Assembly: GCF_030362835.1 (NCBI RefSeq)
Contig: NZ_JAUCGQ010000003.1
Location: forward strand, 236,656-300,655
Reading direction: 5' to 3'
DNA: 64,000 bases
Source: Cellulomonas alba
GTDB lineage: Bacteria; Actinomycetota; Actinomycetes; Actinomycetales; Cellulomonadaceae
The notes under the pieces were generated by a model, which saw nothing but the letters and a program-made list of their open reading frames with translations, made no database searches and was not told the origin of the DNA. A program made the position numbers and the translations under genes. Below, piece by piece: positions 49,627 to 60,270 of this stretch. Positions within the stretch are counted from its first letter, which is position 1; each line of letters opens with the position of its first letter.

Positions 49627-49630
<4 letters not shown>
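49034..49630 (-). CDS. NUDIX hydrolase, ADP-ribose pyrophosphatase-like
   Basis: 198-residue Nudix enzyme. The Nudix box is in [26 protein letters not shown], with the REx2EE core intact and the leading Gly displaced by one residue, a variant seen in ADP-ribose pyrophosphatases. [27 protein letters not shown] is the typical strand before it. The GTG start overlaps the pyrG stop by four bases. In M. tuberculosis the pyrG neighbour Rv1700 is an ADP-ribose pyrophosphatase of this type. Confidence 0.87.
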
Positions 49631-51294
<1,664 letters not shown>

Positions 51295-51428
51295 GGGGTT
51301 CCACCCTATCCGACGATCCGGAACTACTGCCGGGACCTTGGGGTGAGTCGGGCCACCCGCGCGCCCACCGCCGGTGGCTCTCGCGTCGAACGCGCGACGC
51401 ACCGGCCCCGTCAGGCGCAAGGGCAGGA

Positions 51429-53108
51429 TCAGGACTGCGAGACCGACTCGTCGGGCGTCGAGGCGGCGAAGCCGGCGGGCGCGGGCTGCGACTCGACCGC
51501 GCGCAGGTCCCGCACCGTGCCGCGGTCGCCGACCGCGATGGCGACGGCGACCACGAGCGCCGCGACCACGCCGCCACCCGCAGCCGCGCCGATCGCCGAC
51601 ACGACGTCGTGACCGACGAGCGCGGCGACCTCGTCGCACACCCACCGACCGGCGACGGCTCCGACGGCGCCCCCGACGAGGAGCACGGGCAGCGTCCGCG
51701 TGAACCCGCTCGTCACGCCCGCGCCGCCGGCCCGGCGCAGCGCGACGACGACGACGACACCACCGACCAGCATGCCGATCGAGCTCGCCACGCCGAGCGC
51801 GGTGAGCGTCGCGGCACCGTCGTGCCCGTCCGGCGTCGCGACGACCGCCGCGACGACGGTCGCGACGGCGGCGGTCCCCCACCCTGCGACGTTCGCCGCC
51901 ACCGCGGCACGCCCCCGCTCGAGCGCGTACAGCGAGCGCGAGGCGTGGAACATCACCGCGAAGCCGAGGAGACCGGGGATCATCGCCGTGAGCGCCGGCG
52001 CCATCCCCGCGACACCCGAGGGGTCCCTGGCGACGGAGCCGAAGACGTCCGCCACCGCCGGAGCGGCCGCGGCGACCGCCGCACCGCCGAGCGTCGCCGC
52101 CGCGAGCACGGCCCGCGTCGTGCCCGACGCCATGCGGGCGAACTCGGCGTGACGTCCCTGCGCGGCACGCGCGGCCATCCGCGGGAACGTCGACGTCGCG
52201 AGCGGCACCACGAGGACGGCGTAGGGCAGCAGGTACACCTGCTGCGTCCACAGGAACACCGAGAACGTGCCCTTCGAACCGCGCGCGAACGACGTCAGCA
52301 GCACGACGAGGAGAGCGAGCTGCTGCGCCACGAGCGAGCCGACTCCGGCGAACGCGAGCGACGCGAGCCGCCGCCCGACGCCGGGCGGGAAGCGCAGCGT
52401 CGGTCGCAGCCGGACACCGAGGCGGTGCACCGGCACGAACATCGGCAGGCACATGGCCGCGACCCCGAGAGTCGTCCCCCACGCGAGCACGTTCAGCGCG
52501 GCGTCACCGGCGGCCGCGGGGTCGTTTCGCTCGCCTCCGGACGCCGCGGCGTACACGACGTACGTCGCGATCACCACGACCGACGACATGACGGGCGCGA
52601 ACGCCGGCCAGAAGAACCGCTTGTGCGCCTGGAGCACCGCGTAGAGCAGCACCGCGACGCCGTACATCGGCACCTGGATCGAGAAGACGAGCACGAACAT
52701 CTGGAGCAGGTCACGCTGCGCGCCCGTCAGGTCGTCCCCGGGCCAGACCGCGGCGATCCGTCCCGACAGCGCGGCGAGCAGCCCGCCCACCGGCACGAGC
52801 ACCAGCAGCGTCCACCCGAGAGCGCCGGAGGCGATGGCGTCGACGTCGCGCTTCGCGTGCCGCGCGATCGGCAGCGCGAGCAGGGGGACGACGGCACCTG
52901 CGAGCGCACCGCCGGCGGCGACCTCGAAGAGGACGTTGGGCAGCGTGTTCGCGGCGTTGTACGCGCCGCCGATCCCGCCCGTGCCGAACGCGTGCGCCTG
53001 CACCAGCCACCGCGCGAACCCGAGCAGCCGGCTCACCACCGTGATGGCGGCGATCATGGCGGCGGCCCCGGCGAGGCCGCCGAGCGCGCGCCTCACGGCG
53101 GGGCTCAT
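51429..53108 (-). CDS. murJ: Lipid II flippase MurJ (MviN family)
   Basis: 559-residue polytopic membrane protein (about 13-14 helices) that moves lipid-linked peptidoglycan precursor across the membrane. Family motifs: [57 protein letters not shown] near the N-terminus and [21 protein letters not shown] mid-protein. Unlike mycobacterial MviN there is no kinase-like C-terminal domain. Starts four bases inside the end of the MraY-like gene. Confidence 0.9.
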   Translation of the reverse strand: MSPAVRRALGGLAGAAAMIAAITVVSRLLGFARWLVQAHAFGTGGIGGAYNAANTLPNVLFEVAAGGALAGAVVPLLALPIARHAKRDVDAIASGALGWTLLVLVPVGGLLAALSGRIAAVWPGDDLTGAQRDLLQMFVLVFSIQVPMYGVAVLLYAVLQAHKRFFWPAFAPVMSSVVVIATYVVYAAASGGERNDPAAAGDAALNVLAWGTTLGVAAMCLPMFVPVHRLGVRLRPTLRFPPGVGRRLASLAFAGVGSLVAQQLALLVVLLTSFARGSKGTFSVFLWTQQVYLLPYAVLVVPLATSTFPRMAARAAQGRHAEFARMASGTTRAVLAAATLGGAAVAAAAPAVADVFGSVARDPSGVAGMAPALTAMIPGLLGFAVMFHASRSLYALERGRAAVAANVAGWGTAAVATVVAAVVATPDGHDGAATLTALGVASSIGMLVGGVVVVVALRRAGGAGVTSGFTRTLPVLLVGGAVGAVAGRWVCDEVAALVGHDVVSAIGAAAGGGVVAALVVAVAIAVGDRGTVRDLRAVESQPAPAGFAASTPDESVSQS

Positions 53109-53962
53109 GTGACGGCGGGTCGACGACCCCAGCCGTCGATGTCCCGCAGCACGGGCGTGCGCTCGATGACCTGCGTGAACGAGACGCGCTCGCTCGCGAC
53201 GGTGAGTGCCACGGCCCCCGCCAGCGCCGCGATCCGCACGGGACGCGGGGCACCGATGACGAGCGCGGTGCCGAGCGCCGCGCCAAGCGCGTTCGCGCCA
53301 CCGTCGCCGAGCATGTCGCTCTCCGCGAGGTCGGCGGGCGCCGCGGCGGCCACAGCGCCGAGCATCGCGGCGGCGGGCGCCGCGGCCGGACCGCCGAGCG
53401 CGAGCGGCCCCGCGGCGATCCCGACCGCCTTCAGTGCGCGACCGGGGCGCAGGTCGAGCAGGTTGACCAGGTTGGCGGACGCCGCCACGAGCGCGCCCGA
53501 GACCGCGACGTCCGCGGCCCAGCCGACGGCGGACCGGGACGCGCCGCCCGGGCGGTGACGCGGCGTCGCGACGGCCGCGGCCAGCAGCGCGCCCGCACCG
53601 ATGCCGAGCACCTTGAGCCCACCCGTCGTCACCTCGCCGCGGGCGAGCGCGCCGAGATGGCCGCGCAGTCCCTTCCGGGTCGCGGTGCGGTCCTCGGCCA
53701 GGTCGTCGACGACGCCGAAGGCGGCACCCGCGCCCGTCGCGAGCGCGAGCGCCGCCGCCGCACGCGCCGACGGAGCGCCGACCACGGCGCCGGCCACGAG
53801 ACCGGCCGCGACGGCCGGCCCCTCGAGCATGCTGACGGGCTCGCCGCGGTGGTTGGTGCGCGTCCAGCGCTCCGCGCCACCCGGCGTGGTGTCAGCCAGG
53901 CGACGCCGGACCGCCGACGTGACGGCCGCTGCCGTCGCCGCGGCCAGCAGGCGACGCGTCAT
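53105..53962 (-). CDS. Divergent MraY/WecA-like polyprenyl-phosphate transferase homologue
   Basis: 285-residue membrane protein rich in Ala. Three landmarks of the PNPT (MraY/WecA) superfamily can be seen: GAAFGVVDDLAED (paired Asp), ASANLVNLLDLRPGRALK (the NLxNLxD region) and ESDMLGDGGANALGAALG (the GDxGxxxLG region). The usual NLTDGLDGLA sequence is altered and the protein is shorter than MraY, so it may transfer a different sugar or have lost activity. It lies between murJ and steB, which suggests a part in envelope assembly or division. Confidence 0.72.
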   Translation of the reverse strand: MTRRLLAAATAAAVTSAVRRRLADTTPGGAERWTRTNHRGEPVSMLEGPAVAAGLVAGAVVGAPSARAAAALALATGAGAAFGVVDDLAEDRTATRKGLRGHLGALARGEVTTGGLKVLGIGAGALLAAAVATPRHRPGGASRSAVGWAADVAVSGALVAASANLVNLLDLRPGRALKAVGIAAGPLALGGPAAAPAAAMLGAVAAAAPADLAESDMLGDGGANALGAALGTALVIGAPRPVRIAALAGAVALTVASERVSFTQVIERTPVLRDIDGWGRRPAVT

Positions 53963-55017
53963 CCCTTGCTGCCGTGGGTCGGGGTCGGCTTCGACGTCGG
54001 CGGCACCGTGACGCCCTGGTCCGACGAGGGAACCCGGTTGATCGGCTGGAGCTCGGCCGGGGGCGGCAGCGGCGTCTCGTCGGAGCCGAAGCCGTAGTGC
54101 CCGTTGACGGCGGCGATACGGGCCGCGAGCGCGAGCGGCACGGAGACCTGGCCCGGCACCTCGTCGGTGCTCGACACCGTGGTCACGGTGTCGGAGAGGG
54201 TGTCGTCGGACAGGACGGCGTCCGTCAGGCTGTCCGAGCCGCGCGGTCCGTCCGCGAGCACCGCGCCGGTCGAGTACCGCTGCGCCGCCACGACGACCGC
54301 GAGCTGAGCGGCGACGGTCTCGGTGGACGGCGCGGGGCTCGCCTGGGTCTGGCCTGTGCTCGCCTCCGTCGGCACGGCGATCACCACGACGGCGTCCGCG
54401 GGTGCCGCGACCTCCTTCTTCACCGCGATCAGCGGTGTGCCGGCGCTCTTCGACGACAGGATGTCCAGCACGTCGTGCGCGTCGTCGCTCAGCTTGTCCG
54501 GGTCCGCCGGGTCGCTCTGCACGAGCCCCTCGACGAGCGCCGTGGCGAGCTGCTCCTCGGCGCTCGCCGCCGCGTCCGGCGCGATCTGCAGGTGCGGGAG
54601 CATCTGGCTGACCAGCGCCTGGCGGTACGACCGCTGGCCCGGGTCGGTCCAGGACGCGCCGAGCGTCACCTCGGCAGAGACCGTCGCGCCCGCCTGCCCC
54701 AGCCGGTCGTCGATCGCGCCGTGCTGCTTCGCCGGCACGTCGCCGAGGAGCACCACGGCGACCCGGCGGCCGGGCAGCGAGCCCGGCAGCATCCGGCCCG
54801 CGGTCGCGTCGATGTACGTGGTCGCGTCGGCGAGGTCGCCGTTCGCGCCGTCGAGCTGCGTGCGCAGGTCGTCCTTCTCGCTGCGGAGCTGCTGCACCTG
54901 GCCGGTCAGGGTGTCGCCGATCGTCTCCTTGAGCGGTCCGGCGCCGAGCGCGATGCCCACGGCGAGCGCCAGGAACACCGAGATGAGCGAGACGACGTGG
55001 TAGCGGAAGTCGATCAC
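53959..55017 (-). CDS. steB: SteB/MctB-family membrane protein
   Basis: 352 residues: N-terminal MIDFRYHVVSLISVFLALAVGIALGAGPL with one transmembrane helix, then a coiled coil (VQQLRSEKDDLRTQLDGANGDLADA), and an extracytoplasmic alpha/beta domain with a Pro-rich C-terminus. Homologous to corynebacterial SteB, which works with SteA in cell division, and to mycobacterial MctB (Rv1698), reported in copper export. Gene order recN-steA-steB matches these species. The cell-division role is more likely here given SteA next door. Confidence 0.85.
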   Translation of the reverse strand: MIDFRYHVVSLISVFLALAVGIALGAGPLKETIGDTLTGQVQQLRSEKDDLRTQLDGANGDLADATTYIDATAGRMLPGSLPGRRVAVVLLGDVPAKQHGAIDDRLGQAGATVSAEVTLGASWTDPGQRSYRQALVSQMLPHLQIAPDAAASAEEQLATALVEGLVQSDPADPDKLSDDAHDVLDILSSKSAGTPLIAVKKEVAAPADAVVVIAVPTEASTGQTQASPAPSTETVAAQLAVVVAAQRYSTGAVLADGPRGSDSLTDAVLSDDTLSDTVTTVSSTDEVPGQVSVPLALAARIAAVNGHYGFGSDETPLPPPAELQPINRVPSSDQGVTVPPTSKPTPTHGSKG

Positions 55018-55059
55018 AGGTTCTCCGAGGTCGGCTGGGGTGCGGTCGGGGGGCGGCGC

Positions 55060-56241
55060 TCAGCCGCCGAACAGCTTCCCGACCCAGGACGTGAAGTCGT
55101 CGAAGCGCGCGCCGATCAGCTCGATCAGCGTCTGGCCCGCTGCGGTCGACGCGAGCGCGACGCCGAGCGCGAGCAGGCCCGCGAGGACGAGCAGCGTGAG
55201 CTGCACGTTCGAGATGCGCTGGCGGTAGAGCCGCGAGACGCCCTTGGCGTCCACGAGCTTGCCGCCCACGCGCAGCCGCGTCAGGAAGGTGCTCGCCATG
55301 CCGGAGCGGCCCTTGTCGAGGAACTCGACGAGCGTGGCGTGCGTGCCGACGGCGACGATCAGCTCGGCGCCCTTGTCGTCGGCCAGGAGCATGGCGACGT
55401 CCTCGCTCGTGCCGGTGGCGGGGAACACGACGTGCGGCACGTCGAGCTGCTCGACGCGGGCGAGGCCGGGGGCCCGTCCGTCGCGGTACGCGTGCACCAC
55501 GATCTCGGCGCCGCAGGTCAGGGCCCGGTCGGACACCGAGTCCATGTCGCCGACGATCATGTCGGGCTTCCAGCCCGCCTCGAGGATCGCGTCCGCGCCG
55601 CCGTCGACCCCGATGAGCACCGGCCGGTACTCGCGGATGTACGGCCGCAGCGTGACCAGGTCCTCCTTGTAGTGGTACCCGCGCACCACGATCAGCACCT
55701 GGCGGCCATCGATCTGCGTCGACACGTCGGGCACGCCGACGCCGTCGAGCAGCAGGTCGCGCTCGCGCCGCAGGTAGTCCATGGTGTTCGCCGCGAACGA
55801 CTCGAGCTGGACGGACAGGCCCGCCCGCGCCTCCTCCATCGTGGCGGCGACGGACTCGGGGGTCTGTGCGACGCCCTCCGCGACGAGGGTCTCGCCCACG
55901 TACACGCACGCGCCGTCGACGCGAACCTCGTGGCCCTCGCCGATCGTCATCACGTCGGGCCCGAGGTCGTCGATCAGGGGGACCCCGGCCGACACGAGGA
56001 TGTCGGGCCCGAGGTTCGGGTAGCGGCCCGACGTGGAGCGCGCCGCGTTGAGGACGGCGACGGGCTGGCACGCCACCAGCGCCTCGGCCGACACGCGGTC
56101 GAGGTCGAGGTGGTCGATGACCGCGACGTCACCAGGGCGCAGACGCTTCGTCAGCGACTTGGTCCGTCGGTCGACGCGTCCCGGACCGGACACGACTCCG
56201 GGGGCAGGGCTGGACGTGCGGCGACGCAGGGAGGCTCTCAT
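55060..56241 (-). CDS. steA: Putative cytokinetic ring protein SteA
   Basis: 393 residues. The N-terminal half contains VAVIDHLDLDRVSAEALVACQPVAVLNAARSTSGRYPNLGPDILVSAG. The middle is thiamine-pyrophosphokinase-like (VLIGVDGGADAILEAGWKPDMIVGDMDSVSD). A C-terminal transmembrane helix LTLLVLAGLLALGVALASTAAG is followed by an amphipathic tail. In Corynebacterium SteA helps build the division ring together with SteB. The gap to steB is 42 bases. Confidence 0.87.
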   Translation of the reverse strand: MRASLRRRTSSPAPGVVSGPGRVDRRTKSLTKRLRPGDVAVIDHLDLDRVSAEALVACQPVAVLNAARSTSGRYPNLGPDILVSAGVPLIDDLGPDVMTIGEGHEVRVDGACVYVGETLVAEGVAQTPESVAATMEEARAGLSVQLESFAANTMDYLRRERDLLLDGVGVPDVSTQIDGRQVLIVVRGYHYKEDLVTLRPYIREYRPVLIGVDGGADAILEAGWKPDMIVGDMDSVSDRALTCGAEIVVHAYRDGRAPGLARVEQLDVPHVVFPATGTSEDVAMLLADDKGAELIVAVGTHATLVEFLDKGRSGMASTFLTRLRVGGKLVDAKGVSRLYRQRISNVQLTLLVLAGLLALGVALASTAAGQTLIELIGARFDDFTSWVGKLFGG

Positions 56242-56247
56242 CGGGGG

Positions 56248-57981
56248 TCATCGTCCCACGGACGAGGCCTCCAGCAGTTCCGCGGCGTGCGTGCGCGCCG
56301 CCTCCGAGTCCTCGCTGCCCGAGAGCATGCGGGCCAGCTCGCGCACACGCTCGTCCGCCGTGACGAGACGCACATCCGACTCGGTGACGACGTCGACGCC
56401 GTCGGCCGTCGACTTGGTCACGACGAGGTGCCGATCCGCGAACGCCGCGACCTGCGCGAGGTGCGTGACGACGAGCACCTGCGAGCCACGCGCCAGCTCC
56501 GCGAGCCTGCGCCCGACCTCCACCGCCGCTCGTCCGCCCACGCCCGCGTCGACCTCGTCGAACACGAACGTGCCGGGCGCCCCCGACCCCTCCGCCGTCG
56601 CGAGCGCGACCTCGATGGCGAGCATGACGCGCGAGAGCTCGCCGCCCGACGCGCCGCGGCCGAGCGGACGGGCCGGCGCACCGGCGTGCGGCTCGAGCAG
56701 CATCTCCACCCGGTCGGCACCGTGCGGTCCGGCTTCCTCGGCAGGCTCGACGACCGCTGTCAGGCGCGCACCCGTCATGGCGAGCCCCGCGAGCTCCTCG
56801 GTCACGACCTTCGCGAGCCGCTCGGCGGCCTCGGTCCGTGCGGCGGTGATGCCGTCGGCGAGCACGGCCAGCTCGGTGTCGAGCTCCGAGCGCCGCTCCC
56901 GCAGCGCCTCGATCCGCGCGTCGCCCCCCTCGAGTGCGAGCAGCCGACGGCCGGCGTCGTCCGCCCACGCGAGGACCTCGGCGACGTCGCTCCCGTAGCT
57001 GCGGGTCAGCGTCGTGAGCTCGGCACGGCGCCGCTGCGCCACGTCGAGCCGCGCCGGATCGGCCTGCAGGTCGTCGACGTACGCCGACAGCTCGGCCGCG
57101 GCATCCGCGAGCAGGTAGCCGGCCTCGGCCACGCGCGTCGCGAGCGCGCCGAGCACCGGGTCATGGCTCGCGGCCTGCTCGAGGGAGCGCCGCGCGTGCT
57201 CGATCGCGTCCACCGCGGCGACGGACTCGCCCGCGCCGTCGTCCTCACCCACGAGCGCCGCGTGCGCACCTGCCGCCGCCGCGCGGAGGTCCTCGGCGTG
57301 CGCGAGCCGCTCGATCTCGTCCCCGAGCGCGACGTCCTCCCCCGGCTGCGGGTCGACCCGCTCGACCTCGGCCAGACCGAGCCGCAGCAGCTCCGCCTCG
57401 CGCGAGCGGTCGAGCGCGCGGTCCACGAGCTCGGCCAGCTCGGCATCCACCCGCCCGCGCTCGGCCCACGCCGCGCGGTACTGCTCGAGCGTGGCGCCGT
57501 GCTGGCCGCCGACGAACGCGTCGAGCGCCTCCCGCTGGTGCGCGGGTGAACGCAGCCGAGCCTGGTCGGACTGGCCGTGCACGGTGACGAGCGCGTCGGC
57601 GAGCTCGCCGAGCACCGCCTGCGGCACCGACCGACCGCCCACGTACGCGCGCGAGCGCCCGGCGGCCTCGCCGCTCGGCGCGGTGACCGTGCGGACCACG
57701 AGCAGGCTGCCGTCCTCGTCGACCTCGGCGCCGGCGTCGACCGCGCGCGCGAGCGCGTCGTCGGCCGCGTCCAGGCGGACCCGGCCCTCCACCGCCGCCG
57801 ACGTCGCGCCCGTGCGGACCGTGCCGGGGTCCGCCTTGCCGCCGAGCAGCAGGCCGAGCGCCGTCAGCACCATCGTCTTGCCGGCGCCCGTCTCGCCCGT
57901 GAGCACGGTGAGGCCCGGCCCGAGCTCGACCTGGGCGCGACCGATCACGCCGAGGTTCTCGATGCGGATCTCCTCGATCAC
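56248..57981 (-). CDS. recN: DNA repair protein RecN
   Basis: 577-residue SMC-like protein for double-strand break repair. Start VIEEIRIENLGVIGRAQVELGPGLTVLTGETGAGKTMVLTALGLLLG with Walker A. Two coiled-coil arms flank the middle. The C-terminal half has GASGGELSRVMLAIEVAL and TFVFDEVDAGVGGRAAVEVG plus VVTHLAQVAAFADRH. The GTG at 57981 overlaps the nadK stop by four bases. It is six bases from steA. Confidence 0.95.
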   Translation of the reverse strand: MIEEIRIENLGVIGRAQVELGPGLTVLTGETGAGKTMVLTALGLLLGGKADPGTVRTGATSAAVEGRVRLDAADDALARAVDAGAEVDEDGSLLVVRTVTAPSGEAAGRSRAYVGGRSVPQAVLGELADALVTVHGQSDQARLRSPAHQREALDAFVGGQHGATLEQYRAAWAERGRVDAELAELVDRALDRSREAELLRLGLAEVERVDPQPGEDVALGDEIERLAHAEDLRAAAAGAHAALVGEDDGAGESVAAVDAIEHARRSLEQAASHDPVLGALATRVAEAGYLLADAAAELSAYVDDLQADPARLDVAQRRRAELTTLTRSYGSDVAEVLAWADDAGRRLLALEGGDARIEALRERRSELDTELAVLADGITAARTEAAERLAKVVTEELAGLAMTGARLTAVVEPAEEAGPHGADRVEMLLEPHAGAPARPLGRGASGGELSRVMLAIEVALATAEGSGAPGTFVFDEVDAGVGGRAAVEVGRRLAELARGSQVLVVTHLAQVAAFADRHLVVTKSTADGVDVVTESDVRLVTADERVRELARMLSGSEDSEAARTHAAELLEASSVGR

Positions 57982-58847
57982 CGGTCGGCCTCCGTCGAAC
58001 CCGCGCCACCCCGCCAGCCGCGCACCGGCAGCGCGAACTTGTTGACGAGCCGCGTGGTGAACGGTGCCGGGGAGAGCCGCGCGAGTCGCACCGGGAGGTG
58101 GCTGCGCCGCACCTCGATGCGCGCGCCGCGCGGCACCTCGAGCCGCCGACGGCCGTCGCACGTCACGGTCCCGGGCGCCGGCGACCGCTCCAGCACCTCG
58201 ACCGCGAGCACGCTGCGCGGTCCCACGACGAGCGGCCGCGCGAACAGCGAGTGCGCGGCGATCGGCACGAGGATCATCCCGTCGACGTCCGGCCACACGA
58301 CCGGGCCGCCGGCCGAGAACGCGTGCGCGGTCGAGCCGGTCGACGTCGCCGCGACCAGGGCGTCGCAGCCGAAGGACGACAGCGGGTGACCGTCGACCTC
58401 GGTGACGACCTCGAGCATGCGCGACCGGTCGACCTTCTCGAGCGCGGCCTCGTTCAACGCCCAGTCGCGCTGCTCCGAGCCGTCCGGGTGCAGCACGCGG
58501 ACCTCGATCGTCGTGCGCTCCTCGACCTCGAAGTCGCCCGCCGTCAGCCGCCGGACGGCCACGCCGACGTCGTCGCGCTCGGCCTCCGCCAGGAAGCCGA
58601 TGTGGCCGAGGTTGATCCCCAGCAACGGCACATCGGTGCCGCGGGTCAGCTCGGCCGCACGCAGGATCGTGCCGTCGCCGCCGAGCACGATCGCGAGGTC
58701 GAACGGCTCGAGCTCGGTCGCGAGCCCGTCGTCCGGCGCGATCTGCGCCTCGACGCCCGCCTGCTCGAGCTCGCGGAGCACCTCGTCCGTCGCGGTGACG
58801 GCCTCGGGCCGCCCGTGGTGCACGACCACGAGCGCGCGCCGGCTCAC
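57978..58847 (-). CDS. nadK: NAD kinase
   Basis: 289-residue enzyme producing NADP. LAIVLGGDGTILRAAELTRG with the GGDGT motif, INLGHIGFLAEAE, LNEAALEKVDRSRMLEV (NE-motif) and STGSTAHAFSAGGPVV are all diagnostic. The GTG at 58847 overlaps the tlyA stop (GTGA), giving MSRRALVVVHHGRPEA as N-terminus. Same order (tlyA-nadK-recN) as Rv1694-Rv1696. Confidence 0.94.
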   Translation of the reverse strand: MSRRALVVVHHGRPEAVTATDEVLRELEQAGVEAQIAPDDGLATELEPFDLAIVLGGDGTILRAAELTRGTDVPLLGINLGHIGFLAEAERDDVGVAVRRLTAGDFEVEERTTIEVRVLHPDGSEQRDWALNEAALEKVDRSRMLEVVTEVDGHPLSSFGCDALVAATSTGSTAHAFSAGGPVVWPDVDGMILVPIAAHSLFARPLVVGPRSVLAVEVLERSPAPGTVTCDGRRRLEVPRGARIEVRRSHLPVRLARLSPAPFTTRLVNKFALPVRGWRGGAGSTEADR

Positions 58848-59644
58848 GACGCACCTCTCACGACGGCGTCGATCTGGGCCGCCGACACGGTGCCCTGCGT
58901 TCCGCGGCGCAGCCACAGGAAGAACTCGACGTTGCCGCTTGGACCGGGCAACACGCTCGGCTCGACGCCGTGGACGCCGAGACCCAGCTCCCCCGCGGCA
59001 CGCGCGACGCCCTGCACGACCTGCGACTGGAGCCCCGCGTCGCGCACGACGCCGCCGGACCCGAGCCGCTCCCGGCCCACCTCGAACTGCGGCTTGACCA
59101 TGACGAGCAGGTCCGCGTCGTCGGTCGCCACCTCGGCGAGCGGGCGCAGCACGAGCGTGAGCGAGATGAACGACAGGTCGGCGACGACGAGCTCGGGCAC
59201 CGGCTGGATCTCGTCCGGCTGCAGGTCTCGGACGTTGACGCCCTCCCGCGAGTCGACGCGCGCGTCGTCGCGCAGCTCCGGCAGGAGCTGCCCGTGCCCC
59301 ACGTCGACCGCGACCACGTGGCGGGCCCCGCGCCGCAGCAGCACGTCGGTGAACCCGCCCGTGCTGGCGCCGGCGTCGAGGCAGTCGCGCCCCGCGACGA
59401 CCAGCCCGTGCGGCTCGAACGCGTCGAGCGCGCCGGCCAGCTTGTGGCCCGCGCGCGACGCGTAGCCCGGGTCGGCCGCGTCGGTCCTGACGCGCAGGTC
59501 GCCCGCATCCGTCACCTGCGCGGCGTTCCGCACGGCGAGCGCACCGTCGACAGTCACGCGGCCGGCCGCGATGAGCTCGCCGGCGTGGCCGCGCGAGCGG
59601 GCCAGCCCGCGGCGCACGAGCTCGGTGTCGAGGCGGGTGGTCAC
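58844..59644 (-). CDS. tlyA: TlyA-family rRNA 2'-O-methyltransferase
   Basis: 266 residues: N-terminal S4 RNA-binding domain (RLDTELVRRGLARSRGHAGELIAAGRVTVDG) and an FtsJ-like methyltransferase domain. The SAM motif is CLDAGASTGGFTDVLLRRGA, and the catalytic tetrad is likely the Lys in RAGHKL, Asp in VVADLSFISL, Lys in MVKPQFEVG and Glu in NVEFFLW. In mycobacteria TlyA methylates 16S and 23S rRNA, and its loss gives capreomycin resistance. The GTG start is six bases after the small upstream gene. Confidence 0.92.
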   Translation of the reverse strand: MTTRLDTELVRRGLARSRGHAGELIAAGRVTVDGALAVRNAAQVTDAGDLRVRTDAADPGYASRAGHKLAGALDAFEPHGLVVAGRDCLDAGASTGGFTDVLLRRGARHVVAVDVGHGQLLPELRDDARVDSREGVNVRDLQPDEIQPVPELVVADLSFISLTLVLRPLAEVATDDADLLVMVKPQFEVGRERLGSGGVVRDAGLQSQVVQGVARAAGELGLGVHGVEPSVLPGPSGNVEFFLWLRRGTQGTVSAAQIDAVVRGAS

Positions 59645-59649
59645 GCTGG

Positions 59650-59880
59650 TCAGCCCTCGGCGTCCGCGAGCCGGTCCTGGAGCGCCCCGTGCACCGCGTC
59701 GAACGCGGCGACGTGGGCCCGGAGCGGCTGCTCGTCGAGCCCGGAGAGCAGGGTGAGCGCCTCGTCGACCGCAGCGTCGCCCGTCGACGTGGCCGCCTCG
59801 GCCGCCGGCTCGTGCGCGCGCGCGACCTCCTGGTCCCGGCCCGCGTCCGGCCCGTTCGCCGGACCGTCCGCGAGCGTCAT
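59650..59880 (-). CDS. Small conserved-context protein upstream of tlyA
   Basis: 76 residues, acidic and Ala-rich, with a helical end AAVDEALTLLSGLDEQPLRAHVAAFDAVHGALQDRLADAEG. A small gene sits at the same place in M. tuberculosis (Rv1693). Function unknown. The start is uncertain: the frame is open for another 360 bases upstream, but that stretch is low-complexity and lacks conserved-looking sequence. Confidence 0.6.
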   Translation of the reverse strand: MTLADGPANGPDAGRDQEVARAHEPAAEAATSTGDAAVDEALTLLSGLDEQPLRAHVAAFDAVHGALQDRLADAEG

Positions 59881-60270
59881 CCGCTCGTCCACCTGTCTCT
59901 CCTCGTCCTGCCAGTCCTGGCTGCCACCCGGCGCCACTCCCACCGCCGCGCCAGCCGCCTGGCCGCCGACCGCCGCCGTCCGATCGTCGCCGGCCACCCG
60001 TGCACCGCTCGCCGAGCCCGACCGCAGGTCGGAGCCGGCCACGGACTCGCGTGGAACGACGCACCGGCGCCTTGCGACGGAACGGCCGCCCGCCCGTCGA
60101 CGCCGACGCTGCCGGCGCTCGTCACGGGCCACCGACCCCTCCGACACCGCCAGGCCGGGCCGCTGCCACGTCCGACCGCCGCCCGTCCCCGGACGCCGCG
60201 CCCACGGTACCTGCCGCCGCCCACACCGGCCCGGCACCTCCACAGGCGCCGCGCCGGTGCACGCGCGATG
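59881..60270. other. 390-base gap without a recognised gene
   Basis: Between the HAD phosphatase stop and the small gene before tlyA. Open frames cross it on both strands but translate to Arg/Pro/Gly-rich low-complexity sequence. I see no RNA gene or convincing promoter here. Confidence 0.5.

Noticed and set aside
53974..57549. A 1191-codon plus-strand open frame across steB, steA and recN
   Set aside because: The translation is Arg/His/Val-rich with no domain and crosses several genes with clear motifs on the minus strand.
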